Below are positions 29,018 through 36,294 of a DNA stretch of 36,294 nucleotides, piece by piece. Made by a program: the position numbers and the translations under genes. The stretch is from positions 1-36,294 of the IMG/VR virus record IMGVR_UViG_3300036766_002195; one strand, written 5' to 3'. Position 1 is the first letter of the stretch; each line of letters starts with the position of its first letter. The DNA is from a virus. Under the pieces are notes generated by a model, which saw only the letters and a program-made list of their open reading frames with translations, did no database searches and was not told the DNA's origin.

Positions 29018-31923
29018 GCACCCACCGCCATGGAGAGAGGCTGATGCGCGTCGTCTTGGAAGCCTCTCCAGTAGACCGCGTGCGTGCCGCGGTTGATTGC
29101 CCAGATCCGATCAGGCCTGGCCATGCCCACGATCAGGAGCGGTGTTGCGCCATCGGTCGCGAGCTTGACCGAAGAGATCGTCGTGTAGTCACCAAGGACC
29201 TCGTGTGTGGCTCCCGACCCTGCCTTCCCGTAGATGAGGGTCGAGCTGCCCGTGGAGAGATCCATGGCGTACACGCCCTCATTCCGCGCGTAGAAGAGCA
29301 GACCAGCGGCGTCGTCGAGGGTCATCGAATCTTGTGCCAGAGCCCCATTCGCGTTGGCGTCAACGGAGCCAGCCAGGCTGTACTCGTGATCTTCGAGCCA
29401 CGTTCCACCACCGCCGCCCATGACCACGTTCCACGTCGCGTAGTGTGTGATCCAGAGCTTGATCCGGTTGTGCGCGAGGATGTCCCTGGACGTCGGGCGG
29501 AACGTCGTCCAGCGCGTGGCCACAGTCTGCGTGCCGATGGCGTAGTCCGGCGTGTTGAGATGCGCGTTGCCTGTGCCCTCAAACTTCCAACGCTGCCACT
29601 TGGCCAGATACACGCCGCCGTTGTTAGCGATCAAGCGGTACTGATAGCCTCCGTCGTGCAGGATGTCGACCCAGTTCGCACGAGGGTCTTGGTATTGCCA
29701 GTTGTCGAAGTGCGAGGAGTAGTAAGCACACGCTGAATTCCTGAATGCGATGCAGCCATTCGCCGAGTCACGTGGCCAGACACTCGTCGTCAGCTCCACA
29801 TTGTAGATGTACCCGGCATCAGCCGGGGCTGTTCCACGATGTAGCCGCACAAAGTCCAAGGTGAAATCGATCCAAAAACCCTGTCCTGTCGACGTTGCGG
29901 TATCGAGTGTGCGATAGGCCACGAACAGGGTGCCGTCCTTCATCACAACCTGATTAACGTAATAGTTTGCGTCAGGACCGCCAATTAGGTTGTTGGTAAC
30001 TCCACGGAAGCTCATCCAGAGCTTGTCGGTATCCGCATCGATGATGTCGAGGCTGTTGCCCGAGGACACGATCAGTGCGTGCTGCGGGAACTCGGCCAGC
30101 GAACCACGATAGGTACCGGCGGCTTCACGCGCCCAGCCGATGAGGTTCGTAGTGGAGCCGGAGTTGATCGTGAAGTTTCTCAACTTCACAGTCACGTTCG
30201 CTGTTCCACCATGCGGGGCCAGGAAACAGTCGATGTACATTGGTTTGGCGTGGGTCATGGCGTAGCTGCTACCGAGTTGAACCCACGAGCTTCCATTCCA
30301 GTAGTACACAGACACCGTGGAACCAACGCGAGTGATTCGCATCTTTCCGCTAGTGTCGGCCGTGGCCACCTGCGCGTAGTTGACCCAGCCCCCGTTGTTC
30401 TTCACCTGGTAATCGTAGGTCTGCGCTGTCCACATGTGACGGCGAAAGAAGACCATGTTGTTGAGATCCATGATCGCAAAAAAGTACAGGCCGCCATCCG
30501 TTGGGCCAGCTCCAGCGGAAACGATCTCGTAGTCCACCTGGACATCGAAGTCGCCCGTGAAGAACCAGCGCATGCGACTGCTCACTCCAGCCGCAGCGTG
30601 GCTCGTCGTGAGAGCAAACTGCATCTCATCATCGGCTGTGATCGTGGGAGCAGGGCCATAAACGTAGGAGTTGAGCGGCGCATTTCCAACGTCTATGAAG
30701 TCCCCATTGGATGCCCAAGCGGTCTTGCGGCGTCCATTCGCGAGCGTGCCAAAGGAACCGGGTCCGCACTCGACCCCGTCGTAGTAGAGCTTGCCGTTGC
30801 GCCCCGCGCCGTAGAAGCCGGCGCCGTGGGTGTGCCAGGGATCTGCGGTCGCATCGTAGAGCATGATGTGCCTGACGCCATAGTTCCCGAGGTACTCTTT
30901 GCCGTCAGCGTCATACTTCGCCTTGATGTAGTCGGTGTTGTCGAGCTGGACGAATAGCGCCTCTTCCAGTGCTATTCGATCCGACGGAACAACCGGCGCC
31001 CCCGCGATCTCCGGTAGATCAAAGCGCGGCGCTCCACCTTGGGTCAGCAGCCCGCCCTGGTCCTCGAACGCGACCGGGGTCGGAGGAGTGAATGCTACAT
31101 CCCCGCCGACATCGGAGTAGTCGAAGCGCGGAAGACCGGACAGCGTGCGAGGTACAGCCTGATCCTCGAGTCCGAGAGTCTCTTGGCCGCCCTTGCCCAC
31201 CAGGGGATTCAAGACTTGATCGGTCTCGTTGTATTGGGTTGCGCGAAAGTACTCGAAATCGGCCTGTGCGCTGACCGCGCTCGTCTCCCACTTGCGAACA
31301 TAGAGTCCTGCAAACACGCGCGAGAAACTGAAGTCACGAGCACGCGTGCCAGTACTGGTCCAAGTCGTGCCGGCATTGATAGAGTAGGCGAACAGCAGGG
31401 TATCGGCATCCAATACCGCGCTGACCTCAGCGATGTAAAGCGGCCTGGAGGTCGGGTTGTAGTAGATCCGATAGAGGTGCGGTGTGCTTGCCGGGTCTGT
31501 GACCATGACAGCCGTGACTACTTCGGTCTCGACTCCTGGATAATCGTACCAGACGTGTAGCTTTCCATCGCTCTTGTACCAGCCCATCTGGTACGAGTAG
31601 AAAGGCTCCGCGCCTCCAGGGAAGAACGTCTTGAACAGGGCCAGACCCGCGATGCGCAGGTTCGTGGTTCCGGTGAAGACCGAGAGCTTGGTCTCCAAGA
31701 ACAAAGCCTGGCCCGGCTGAGACATCTGCCACATGCTTCCGAGCGTGTCGTACAAGATCGGAGGACGCCCGGCGGCGTCTCCGGCGTAGAACTGGCAGTT
31801 GACGCTGTTGGGCGCGATGAGTCGAGCGTCCCCGGCGCCAGGGATCGTGATCGTCCCGTTGCCAGGGAACTGCTTCATGATCGTGCTGCTGGGAAACAGA
31901 TCTTGGTAGGTGGTGAGAATCAT
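29014..31923 (-). CDS. Large virion protein, paralogue of the 32622 product
   Basis: AGAGG precedes the ATG at 31923. The 969-residue protein and the 768-residue product of 32622-34928 share their first 390 residues in order. They share a beta domain with YRIY-[YW]-NPTSRPL near 150, then three 34-35 residue repeats built on E-D-Q or E-E (at 253, 287, 320), then DPWHT...RNGKLYYDG. Residues 415-600 are absent from the paralogue and look like a concanavalin-type sandwich ([33 protein letters not shown]). The C-terminal third has propeller-like strands ([20 protein letters not shown]). It is probably a tail or baseplate adhesin. The gene lies between the HNH gene and the gpI-like gene. Confidence 0.6.
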   Translation of the reverse strand: MILTTYQDLFPSSTIMKQFPGNGTITIPGAGDARLIAPNSVNCQFYAGDAAGRPPILYDTLGSMWQMSQPGQALFLETKLSVFTGTTNLRIAGLALFKTFFPGGAEPFYSYQMGWYKSDGKLHVWYDYPGVETEVVTAVMVTDPASTPHLYRIYYNPTSRPLYIAEVSAVLDADTLLFAYSINAGTTWTSTGTRARDFSFSRVFAGLYVRKWETSAVSAQADFEYFRATQYNETDQVLNPLVGKGGQETLGLEDQAVPRTLSGLPRFDYSDVGGDVAFTPPTPVAFEDQGGLLTQGGAPRFDLPEIAGAPVVPSDRIALEEALFVQLDNTDYIKAKYDADGKEYLGNYGVRHIMLYDATADPWHTHGAGFYGAGRNGKLYYDGVECGPGSFGTLANGRRKTAWASNGDFIDVGNAPLNSYVYGPAPTITADDEMQFALTTSHAAAGVSSRMRWFFTGDFDVQVDYEIVSAGAGPTDGGLYFFAIMDLNNMVFFRRHMWTAQTYDYQVKNNGGWVNYAQVATADTSGKMRITRVGSTVSVYYWNGSSWVQLGSSYAMTHAKPMYIDCFLAPHGGTANVTVKLRNFTINSGSTTNLIGWAREAAGTYRGSLAEFPQHALIVSSGNSLDIIDADTDKLWMSFRGVTNNLIGGPDANYYVNQVVMKDGTLFVAYRTLDTATSTGQGFWIDFTLDFVRLHRGTAPADAGYIYNVELTTSVWPRDSANGCIAFRNSACAYYSSHFDNWQYQDPRANWVDILHDGGYQYRLIANNGGVYLAKWQRWKFEGTGNAHLNTPDYAIGTQTVATRWTTFRPTSRDILAHNRIKLWITHYATWNVVMGGGGGTWLEDHEYSLAGSVDANANGALAQDSMTLDDAAGLLFYARNEGVYAMDLSTGSSTLIYGKAGSGATHEVLGDYTTISSVKLATDGATPLLIVGMARPDRIWAINRGTHAVYWRGFQDDAHQPLSMAVGA

Positions 31924-31961
31924 GCTTGACCTCTGAGGACGTTTTCTGCTACGTGTTGGAG

Positions 31962-32600
31962 ATGAACCTCAAAGGACAGCGTTTCGGTCGACTTGTCGTG
32001 ACTTCCAGAGCCCCAAATTTGCCCGGACAGACCTACCGTTCTCCTCGCTGGAGAGTGCATTGCGATTGCGGTAGCAAGAAGACCGTCTTCCAGGTTGCGC
32101 TGCGTTCTGGACAGGTGATCAGTTGCGGATGCAATCGCAGAGAGCGGGCACAAGAGAACATGCGCAAGAATCGGATCACACCTGACAATCTCCGACATGG
32201 GCGAACCAAAACACCCGAGTGGAACGCTTGGTGCGGTATACGTCAGCGATGCACCAACCCTAACCATCCTGCTTGGGAGAACTACGGTGGACGCGGCATC
32301 GTTGTTTGCAAGCGCTGGCTGGAGTTTGAAAACTTCTTCGCTGACATGGGCCAACGACCCACCGAAAAGCATACGATTGATCGAAGGGATAACAATGGTC
32401 CCTACTCTCCCGAAAACTGCCGCTGGGCCACACGCAAGGAGCAGGCAAACAACAAGCGCAACAATGCGCGCTTCGAGTATCGCGGAGAGTCGCATACACT
32501 TGCCGAATGGGCCGAGATGCTTGAGGTTGGTAGAAGCACGCTCCAGGCACGCGTCCTTGCCCAAGGATGGCCCACAGCACTCGTCATGTCGAAGCAGTAG
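31962..32600 (+). CDS. HNH homing-type endonuclease, antisense between two tail genes
   Basis: The 212-residue product has a zinc site at 34-57 (CDCGSKK, SCGC). The HNH region at 85-165 reads [46 protein letters not shown] and [10 protein letters not shown]-terminal HTH-like segment follows at 180-205 ([20 protein letters not shown]). The core keeps the acidic positions lost in the paralogue at 10109. It sits in the only wide gap between the two paralogous minus-strand tail genes, in the opposite direction. That is typical of a free-standing homing endonuclease that spreads by cutting alleles without it. The start at 31962 has GGAG nearly touching it; translation strength is uncertain. Confidence 0.85.
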   Translation: MNLKGQRFGRLVVTSRAPNLPGQTYRSPRWRVHCDCGSKKTVFQVALRSGQVISCGCNRRERAQENMRKNRITPDNLRHGRTKTPEWNAWCGIRQRCTNPNHPAWENYGGRGIVVCKRWLEFENFFADMGQRPTEKHTIDRRDNNGPYSPENCRWATRKEQANNKRNNARFEYRGESHTLAEWAEMLEVGRSTLQARVLAQGWPTALVMSKQ

Positions 32601-32621
32601 TGGATGTGCCATGATCTGCTC

Positions 32622-34928
32622 CTATGAAGCCAGCATCGTGGGAGAGATGAAGGTGCCCGGTTCCATGAGGCTGGGTGCAACAAAGGACGTCACCACTACG
32701 TCATCCCAGAGACGCAACAGGGTGTAGCCCCCAACGCCCGAAGCGTTGAACATGGTTCCCACGGCTAGGTAAGGGATGACCGTCGTGCCGCGGAGCAGCG
32801 TGTAGGACATGAGCGAGGAGATCGCGGCCACGGTTCCGACCAGCAGCTCTCCAGAGTGGGCAACCTTAAGTCGACCCAACCCGCCACCTCCGGAGATGGT
32901 GTAGGCCAAGTAGGCCTGCATCGAACCCTTGTGGATGCGATAGATGCCATTCGCGGTCCCGGCGTAGATGCTGTCCTTGGCGTAGACCAACTTGGTGATC
33001 GTAGTGCCGAGATCTACCTGCCCTTGGCGCAGGTCCAGCCGGTCGGGGCGCATGTACCCCTCGCGCCAGTCGCGGCAGTTGCGGTAGAGCACGCTTCCGA
33101 TGGAGAACCAGAGCCAGCCGACGTCGTCGAAGAGCACCCTGCGGTAGTTCCCGAGATCAACTCCTCCGATGTCCTCACCGACTGCCGGGCTGGAGGATTG
33201 CAGAGCTCCACCGACGTACTTCAAGATCTCTGGTGAGGGATCTTCTCCGGAGAGCGCAACGTAGAGCGTGTTGGTCCCCTCCACCAGCGCTGACATGCTG
33301 TGATTCTCTTCCGAGCTGATTCGAACCGAACCACTGGTTGCCCAAATGGCGTTGGTGTTTCGATCAACGATGGTCTTTGTCCCAGTCCCGATCCATTGGT
33401 TGTCCGAGCCCACCAAACTGAAAGTCGTAGCTGTGGTCGTGGCCTTGAAATCGATGCTGTGAACGCGTCCGTTCTCCCAACCGGTGTTCGTCGTTCCGAT
33501 CACGAGCTGCCCGTTGGCGAACACGACCGAACGGATGGTCTCGAAGCCCCTGCCCAGGGCGTAGTAGTCGGGGGTCGCGTTCGCGAGTAGGAAACGCATC
33601 CACACGCGCAGGCTGTCGACCGCGCCGGTGAAAGTGTCGAGATCGAAGATCACAAGCTCGAGTCTCGTGACTACGATCAAGCTCTTCACCGGGAAGTCAG
33701 CACGAGAGCTGCGGTTAGCTCCAGACGCTTCAGACCTCCAGGGCGCCGACACCGGACCGGCATCTTGCACGCCGTTCGTGTACTTGTAGCCGTTGCGCGC
33801 ATATCCGGAGAAGGAGTTCAGCGTCGGCGTGTTCCATGGGTCGAGTGTGGCGTCGCAGTAAAGCGCGAGGTAGGGCTTAGGGTACGCGAAGTGGTAGTGC
33901 AGGTCCACGTCCTGCGTGACCGTGCTGAACTCGGGCTCCAGGCTGAGCAACCACGAGGAGATCTGATCCTCGAGGGACAAGGAAGGCGGGCGAACGTCGA
34001 GGCCCTGGTCGAGCCCGTCGGGCATCGTGTGGACGGGCTGACCGCCCTGCATGAGGAGCTGGATCTGGTCCTCCATCGCGACCGGGACAGGATCCTTGAA
34101 GATGAGCCCATCGCCTTGACCATCCGGCCACTGGAACCCGGCTGGTCCACTTTGGGTGATCAGTGCGGTTTGGTCCTCGAGTGCGAGGACGACCTTCGGA
34201 TCGACAGAGGTGTCGATCAGGGGGACAGGATCGTTTGCGGGAACGAATGCCTGCGAAGCAGCGTCCCACTGATCGACTTCGCAGTAGTTGAAGAGCGCCG
34301 AGATACCGTGCTTCGTAGCGACGTAGTTGTGCGCGCACAGACCAAAGTGCACATCCCCGTCCGCCCATTCCCAGTCGCGGGTGTGGAGCAACGTCCAGGT
34401 CCCGGCATCGCCCACGCGGTACCAGAACTGAACGCTGTTGGCGGTAATGATGAAGGAGGTGCCATCGGCTTCCTGTACGAACAGCGGTCTGGAGGTCGGA
34501 TTCCAATAGATCCTGTACGTGTGTGGGCTGGCTGTGGGGGTTGCCAACGGAGTGGTGTTGGCGACGTTGCCCCCCGCACCAGCCATCCAACGCGTCACGT
34601 AGATTTGATTGTCCCCCGCGTACCAACCGAACTCGTAGCCGTTGTTATAGTCCTTGTAGAGAGCCGCCCCCGCCCGCGCCGTAGTGCCTCCGACGGTCGT
34701 GCCGCTGTAGAGACGAGCCTCGTGCTTGAAGACGGTGTCGAACGCTATGATCTTGATGTGCGTCGGCACCCAGGCGATAGGTGCAAGATCCGGGTCCCAG
34801 TCACCATTGACGGTCTGCGCCACGGCGACGGTGAGCACTCCAGCCGCCTCGACGATGGTTCCGCCACCGAGGGTCTGTTGCATCTCTCCGCCGGGGAAGG
34901 CGGAGTAGAATCTCTGGAGGAAAGACAC
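32622..34928 (-). CDS. Large virion protein, paralogue of the 29014 product
   Basis: The protein has 768 residues. The N-terminal domain includes YRIYWNPTSRPL (138-149). Three repeats follow with LEDQTALITQ (250), MEDQIQLLMQ (285) and LEDQISSWLL (319), each about 35 residues. Then comes a DPWNTPTLN...ARNGYKYTNG segment (363-388) shared with the paralogue. The C-terminal 350 residues have blades of a propeller-like fold (GIYRIHKGSMQAYLAYTISG, LLVGTVAAISS). It lacks the 185-residue sandwich domain of the other copy. GGAG precedes the ATG at 34928. It is likely an exposed tail or baseplate protein; no family was recognised. Confidence 0.6.
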   Translation of the reverse strand: MSFLQRFYSAFPGGEMQQTLGGGTIVEAAGVLTVAVAQTVNGDWDPDLAPIAWVPTHIKIIAFDTVFKHEARLYSGTTVGGTTARAGAALYKDYNNGYEFGWYAGDNQIYVTRWMAGAGGNVANTTPLATPTASPHTYRIYWNPTSRPLFVQEADGTSFIITANSVQFWYRVGDAGTWTLLHTRDWEWADGDVHFGLCAHNYVATKHGISALFNYCEVDQWDAASQAFVPANDPVPLIDTSVDPKVVLALEDQTALITQSGPAGFQWPDGQGDGLIFKDPVPVAMEDQIQLLMQGGQPVHTMPDGLDQGLDVRPPSLSLEDQISSWLLSLEPEFSTVTQDVDLHYHFAYPKPYLALYCDATLDPWNTPTLNSFSGYARNGYKYTNGVQDAGPVSAPWRSEASGANRSSRADFPVKSLIVVTRLELVIFDLDTFTGAVDSLRVWMRFLLANATPDYYALGRGFETIRSVVFANGQLVIGTTNTGWENGRVHSIDFKATTTATTFSLVGSDNQWIGTGTKTIVDRNTNAIWATSGSVRISSEENHSMSALVEGTNTLYVALSGEDPSPEILKYVGGALQSSSPAVGEDIGGVDLGNYRRVLFDDVGWLWFSIGSVLYRNCRDWREGYMRPDRLDLRQGQVDLGTTITKLVYAKDSIYAGTANGIYRIHKGSMQAYLAYTISGGGGLGRLKVAHSGELLVGTVAAISSLMSYTLLRGTTVIPYLAVGTMFNASGVGGYTLLRLWDDVVVTSFVAPSLMEPGTFISPTMLAS

Positions 34929-34938
34929 CAGACTCTCC

Positions 34939-35190
34939 TTACGTCAACGGTGTTCGGACGCCGTCGGACCAGACCAAGTCTTCCGAGCCGTCCGCGTTCG
35001 CCACGCGCGCCCTCACGTTTGGGTAGTGATTCCTGTAGTCCTCGCCCTCCTCGAGGACCGCACTGAACTCGGCCTCCGGGAACAAGACCAGCTGTTCTGC
35101 CCTCGCCGCGTCCGCTTCATCCTCGGTGCCGTAGCCACCGGGCAGGATGGGTCGCACGTCGATCTCGCGCTTCATCGTGAAGAAGAACAT
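34939..35190 (-). CDS. Hypothetical virion-cluster protein, 83 residues
   Basis: AGGAGAG precedes the ATG at 35190; a TTG three bases earlier is also in frame. The product is acidic (TEDEADAARAEQLVLFPEAE; VLEEGEDYRNHYP) with a beta-like C-terminus (RVANADGSEDLVWSDG). It fits tightly between two virion genes. It may be a small tail-associated or assembly protein; no family is recognised. Confidence 0.55.
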   Translation of the reverse strand: MFFFTMKREIDVRPILPGGYGTEDEADAARAEQLVLFPEAEFSAVLEEGEDYRNHYPNVRARVANADGSEDLVWSDGVRTPLT

Positions 35191-35199
35191 CAATCTCTC

Positions 35200-35850
35200 C
35201 TACAGCGTCGGCATCGTGAACGTGTACTCGACCAGCAAGCTCTTCGTGGCGACCTTGGAGATTGTGACGGGGTTGCCACCACTGTCCTTGATGCGCACGC
35301 GCCCGGTCCGAAAGAAGTAGGCCCCACTCGCCGGATCGTTTCCAGCACCATAGAGCGTCACGCTTTTGATCACACTACTTGTGCCCTCTCCAGGCAGGTA
35401 CAGCCACTTGAACTTGCCGTAGATCGATTCGCGACCAGCAGAATCAACCTTGAAGTCGGGCGTCACGATGCAGTCGTTGATGAATCGCTTGCCTCTACCT
35501 GCTCCGATACCCGCAGTATCGGGAATCGCGTCCCAATTTGCCAAAAATGATACATAAACTTCGCCGTTGTACGTGGGCTCGGACGCCGTGTTGGTGAGGA
35601 TAATGCACACCAGACCGCCCCAACTCATAGGGTTCGCACCGTAGATTGAAGGTCCGGTGAACGTGTGGTAGTAGAGGATGCTTGGCGTGGTTTGGAAGAT
35701 CAGGTTGTCTGTCTTCCACTCGTCCTCCTTCGCGAACTTGCGAAGGTAGCCCTCGACCGCCGGGTCCCCACCTTCTCGCCGCACGGCCTCGATCAAATCC
35801 CGGGTGAGCCCGGGCGTGTTGAGCATCGTCAGATCGAAGTGACCTTGCAT
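35200..35850 (-). CDS. Hypothetical virion protein, 216 residues
   Basis: AAGGAG precedes the ATG at 35850. The first 50 residues are helical (LTRDLIEAVRREGGDPAVEG); the remainder is beta rich with regular aromatic strands (SILYYHTFTGPSIYG, GKFKWLYLPGEG, SLLVEYTFTMPTL). This is usual for phage structural proteins. It ends ten bases before the 83-residue gene. A tail or adaptor role is suggested only by position. Confidence 0.55.
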   Translation of the reverse strand: MQGHFDLTMLNTPGLTRDLIEAVRREGGDPAVEGYLRKFAKEDEWKTDNLIFQTTPSILYYHTFTGPSIYGANPMSWGGLVCIILTNTASEPTYNGEVYVSFLANWDAIPDTAGIGAGRGKRFINDCIVTPDFKVDSAGRESIYGKFKWLYLPGEGTSSVIKSVTLYGAGNDPASGAYFFRTGRVRIKDSGGNPVTISKVATKSLLVEYTFTMPTL

Positions 35851-35860
35851 GATCTTCTCC

Positions 35861-36294
35861 TTAGAAGTCGTACGGCTTGCTAAAGTTGCCCGCCTGCCGC
35901 AGGGTATAGATGAAGGTCACGGCGTTCGCCTGGGCCTTGGTGAAGGGTTGCGTGACACCGGTCTTCGCTACGGCTGATGTCGAGAGCCCAAGCGTGGCAT
36001 TGATCGTACTACCGTTGCCCGTGGAGTCGATGTGGAGCTGGGCATAGTTCCCAGCCACCGTCGCCCTGAGCCAGATGAAGCCGAACGTGCTGCGGTAGGC
36101 CTCGAGTCCCCAGCCGATGAGACGGCGGTTGAGCGCGTTCACGATGGTCTGGGAGCTCGCCGTGTTCGCCACCGTCGGCATCGTAGAGGCGCGGTAGGTC
36201 GGGACGCCATCCACGGCGTGGCGAAGGACGTTCGAGCCGCCGATGGAGAGCCACTCGCGCCCGGTATCGCCGTCGCGCACCTCGAACATGTACA
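35861..36294 (-). CDS. Probable virion protein, N-terminus at or beyond the window edge
   Basis: An ATG lies at 36289, but the frame is open to the window edge, so the protein may begin further upstream. The visible 142 residues are beta rich with Gly/Thr/Ser loops (AYRSTFGFIWLRATVAGNYA, IDSTGNGSTINATLGLSTSA) and end in a helix and FSKPYDF. It reads into a series of small structural genes. No family is recognised. Confidence 0.5.
   Translation of the reverse strand, partial: YMFEVRDGDTGREWLSIGGSNVLRHAVDGVPTYRASTMPTVANTASSQTIVNALNRRLIGWGLEAYRSTFGFIWLRATVAGNYAQLHIDSTGNGSTINATLGLSTSAVAKTGVTQPFTKAQANAVTFIYTLRQAGNFSKPYDF

Noticed and set aside
31920-32612. A 230-codon minus-strand open frame opposite the HNH gene, with its own ribosome-site-like sequence
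   Set aside because: Its codons are aligned base for base with the HNH codons on the other strand, a frame that often stays open in GC-rich DNA. The product has no protein-like pattern. The start signal is better explained as the displaced site of the tail gene.
1-36294. CRISPR arrays and tRNA genes
   Set aside because: No series of direct repeats with regular spacers and no cloverleaf-like segment ending in CCA was noticed by eye; a tRNA search program would settle the second point.

Overview
This window looks like part of a large tailed double-stranded DNA bacteriophage (or prophage) of a GC-rich bacterial host. The support is a terminase large subunit, a P2 gpI-like tail protein followed by a fibre-like gene, an endolysin, a membrane protein and a lipoprotein suitable for lysis, a family A DNA polymerase of the type seen next to uracil-DNA glycosylase domains, a Sak4-like recombinase, several HNH endonucleases, and many small tightly packed genes that overlap by ATGA, GTGA or TGATG. 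Codons mostly end in G or C, GTG starts are common and Shine-Dalgarno sequences are good. The host cannot be named from the sequence. No portal, capsid, protease or tape measure gene is visible, so the window is a fragment; it cuts a UvrD-type helicase on the left and a probable virion gene on the right.

Layout. (1) Bases 1-1000 hold the 3' end of a UvrD-like helicase and a small plus-strand gene with a DnaA-domain-IV-like look that runs without its own stop into the 3' end of a minus-strand gene. (2) Bases 994-2374, minus strand, hold a RepA/AAA_25-like ATPase whose last part lies in another frame. (3) Bases 2602-11085, plus strand, form the replication and recombination block: SNF2-type helicase, small protein, Sak4-like ATPase, ssDNA-binding-like protein, zinc ribbon, N-terminal half of a uracil-DNA glycosylase, three small genes, DNA polymerase carrying the missing C-terminal motif of that glycosylase, an HNH endonuclease at the polymerase 3' end, and a small winged-helix-like gene. 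(4) Bases 11087-17604, plus strand, form an accessory belt: endolysin, acidic proteins, many small Cys-rich proteins, a third HNH protein, a zinc-finger/HhH-GPD glycosylase, a second ssDNA-binding-like protein fused to a zinc finger, and a lipoprotein. (5) Bases 17601-20269, minus strand: a small conserved-looking phage protein, terminase large subunit and a putative small subunit. (6) Bases 20470-22054, plus strand: a five-gene island with a HTH protein and a two-helix membrane protein. (7) Bases 22051-36294, minus strand: virion and tail genes, including two large paralogous proteins separated by an antisense HNH endonuclease, and a giant Ig-repeat/gpI fusion.

How the parts may work together (inference): polymerase, RepA-like ATPase and SNF2 helicase would replicate the genome; Sak4-like ATPase with the ssDNA-binding-like protein would form a recombination pair; two base-excision-type glycosylases would handle or restrict modified bases; amidase, membrane protein and lipoprotein would lyse the host; the minus-strand block would build the tail and package DNA. 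The two most unusual structures are the glycosylase domain cut in two by three inserted genes, with one half left on the polymerase, and the homing-type HNH gene that has taken over the polymerase 3' end and carries a second copy of the polymerase tail.
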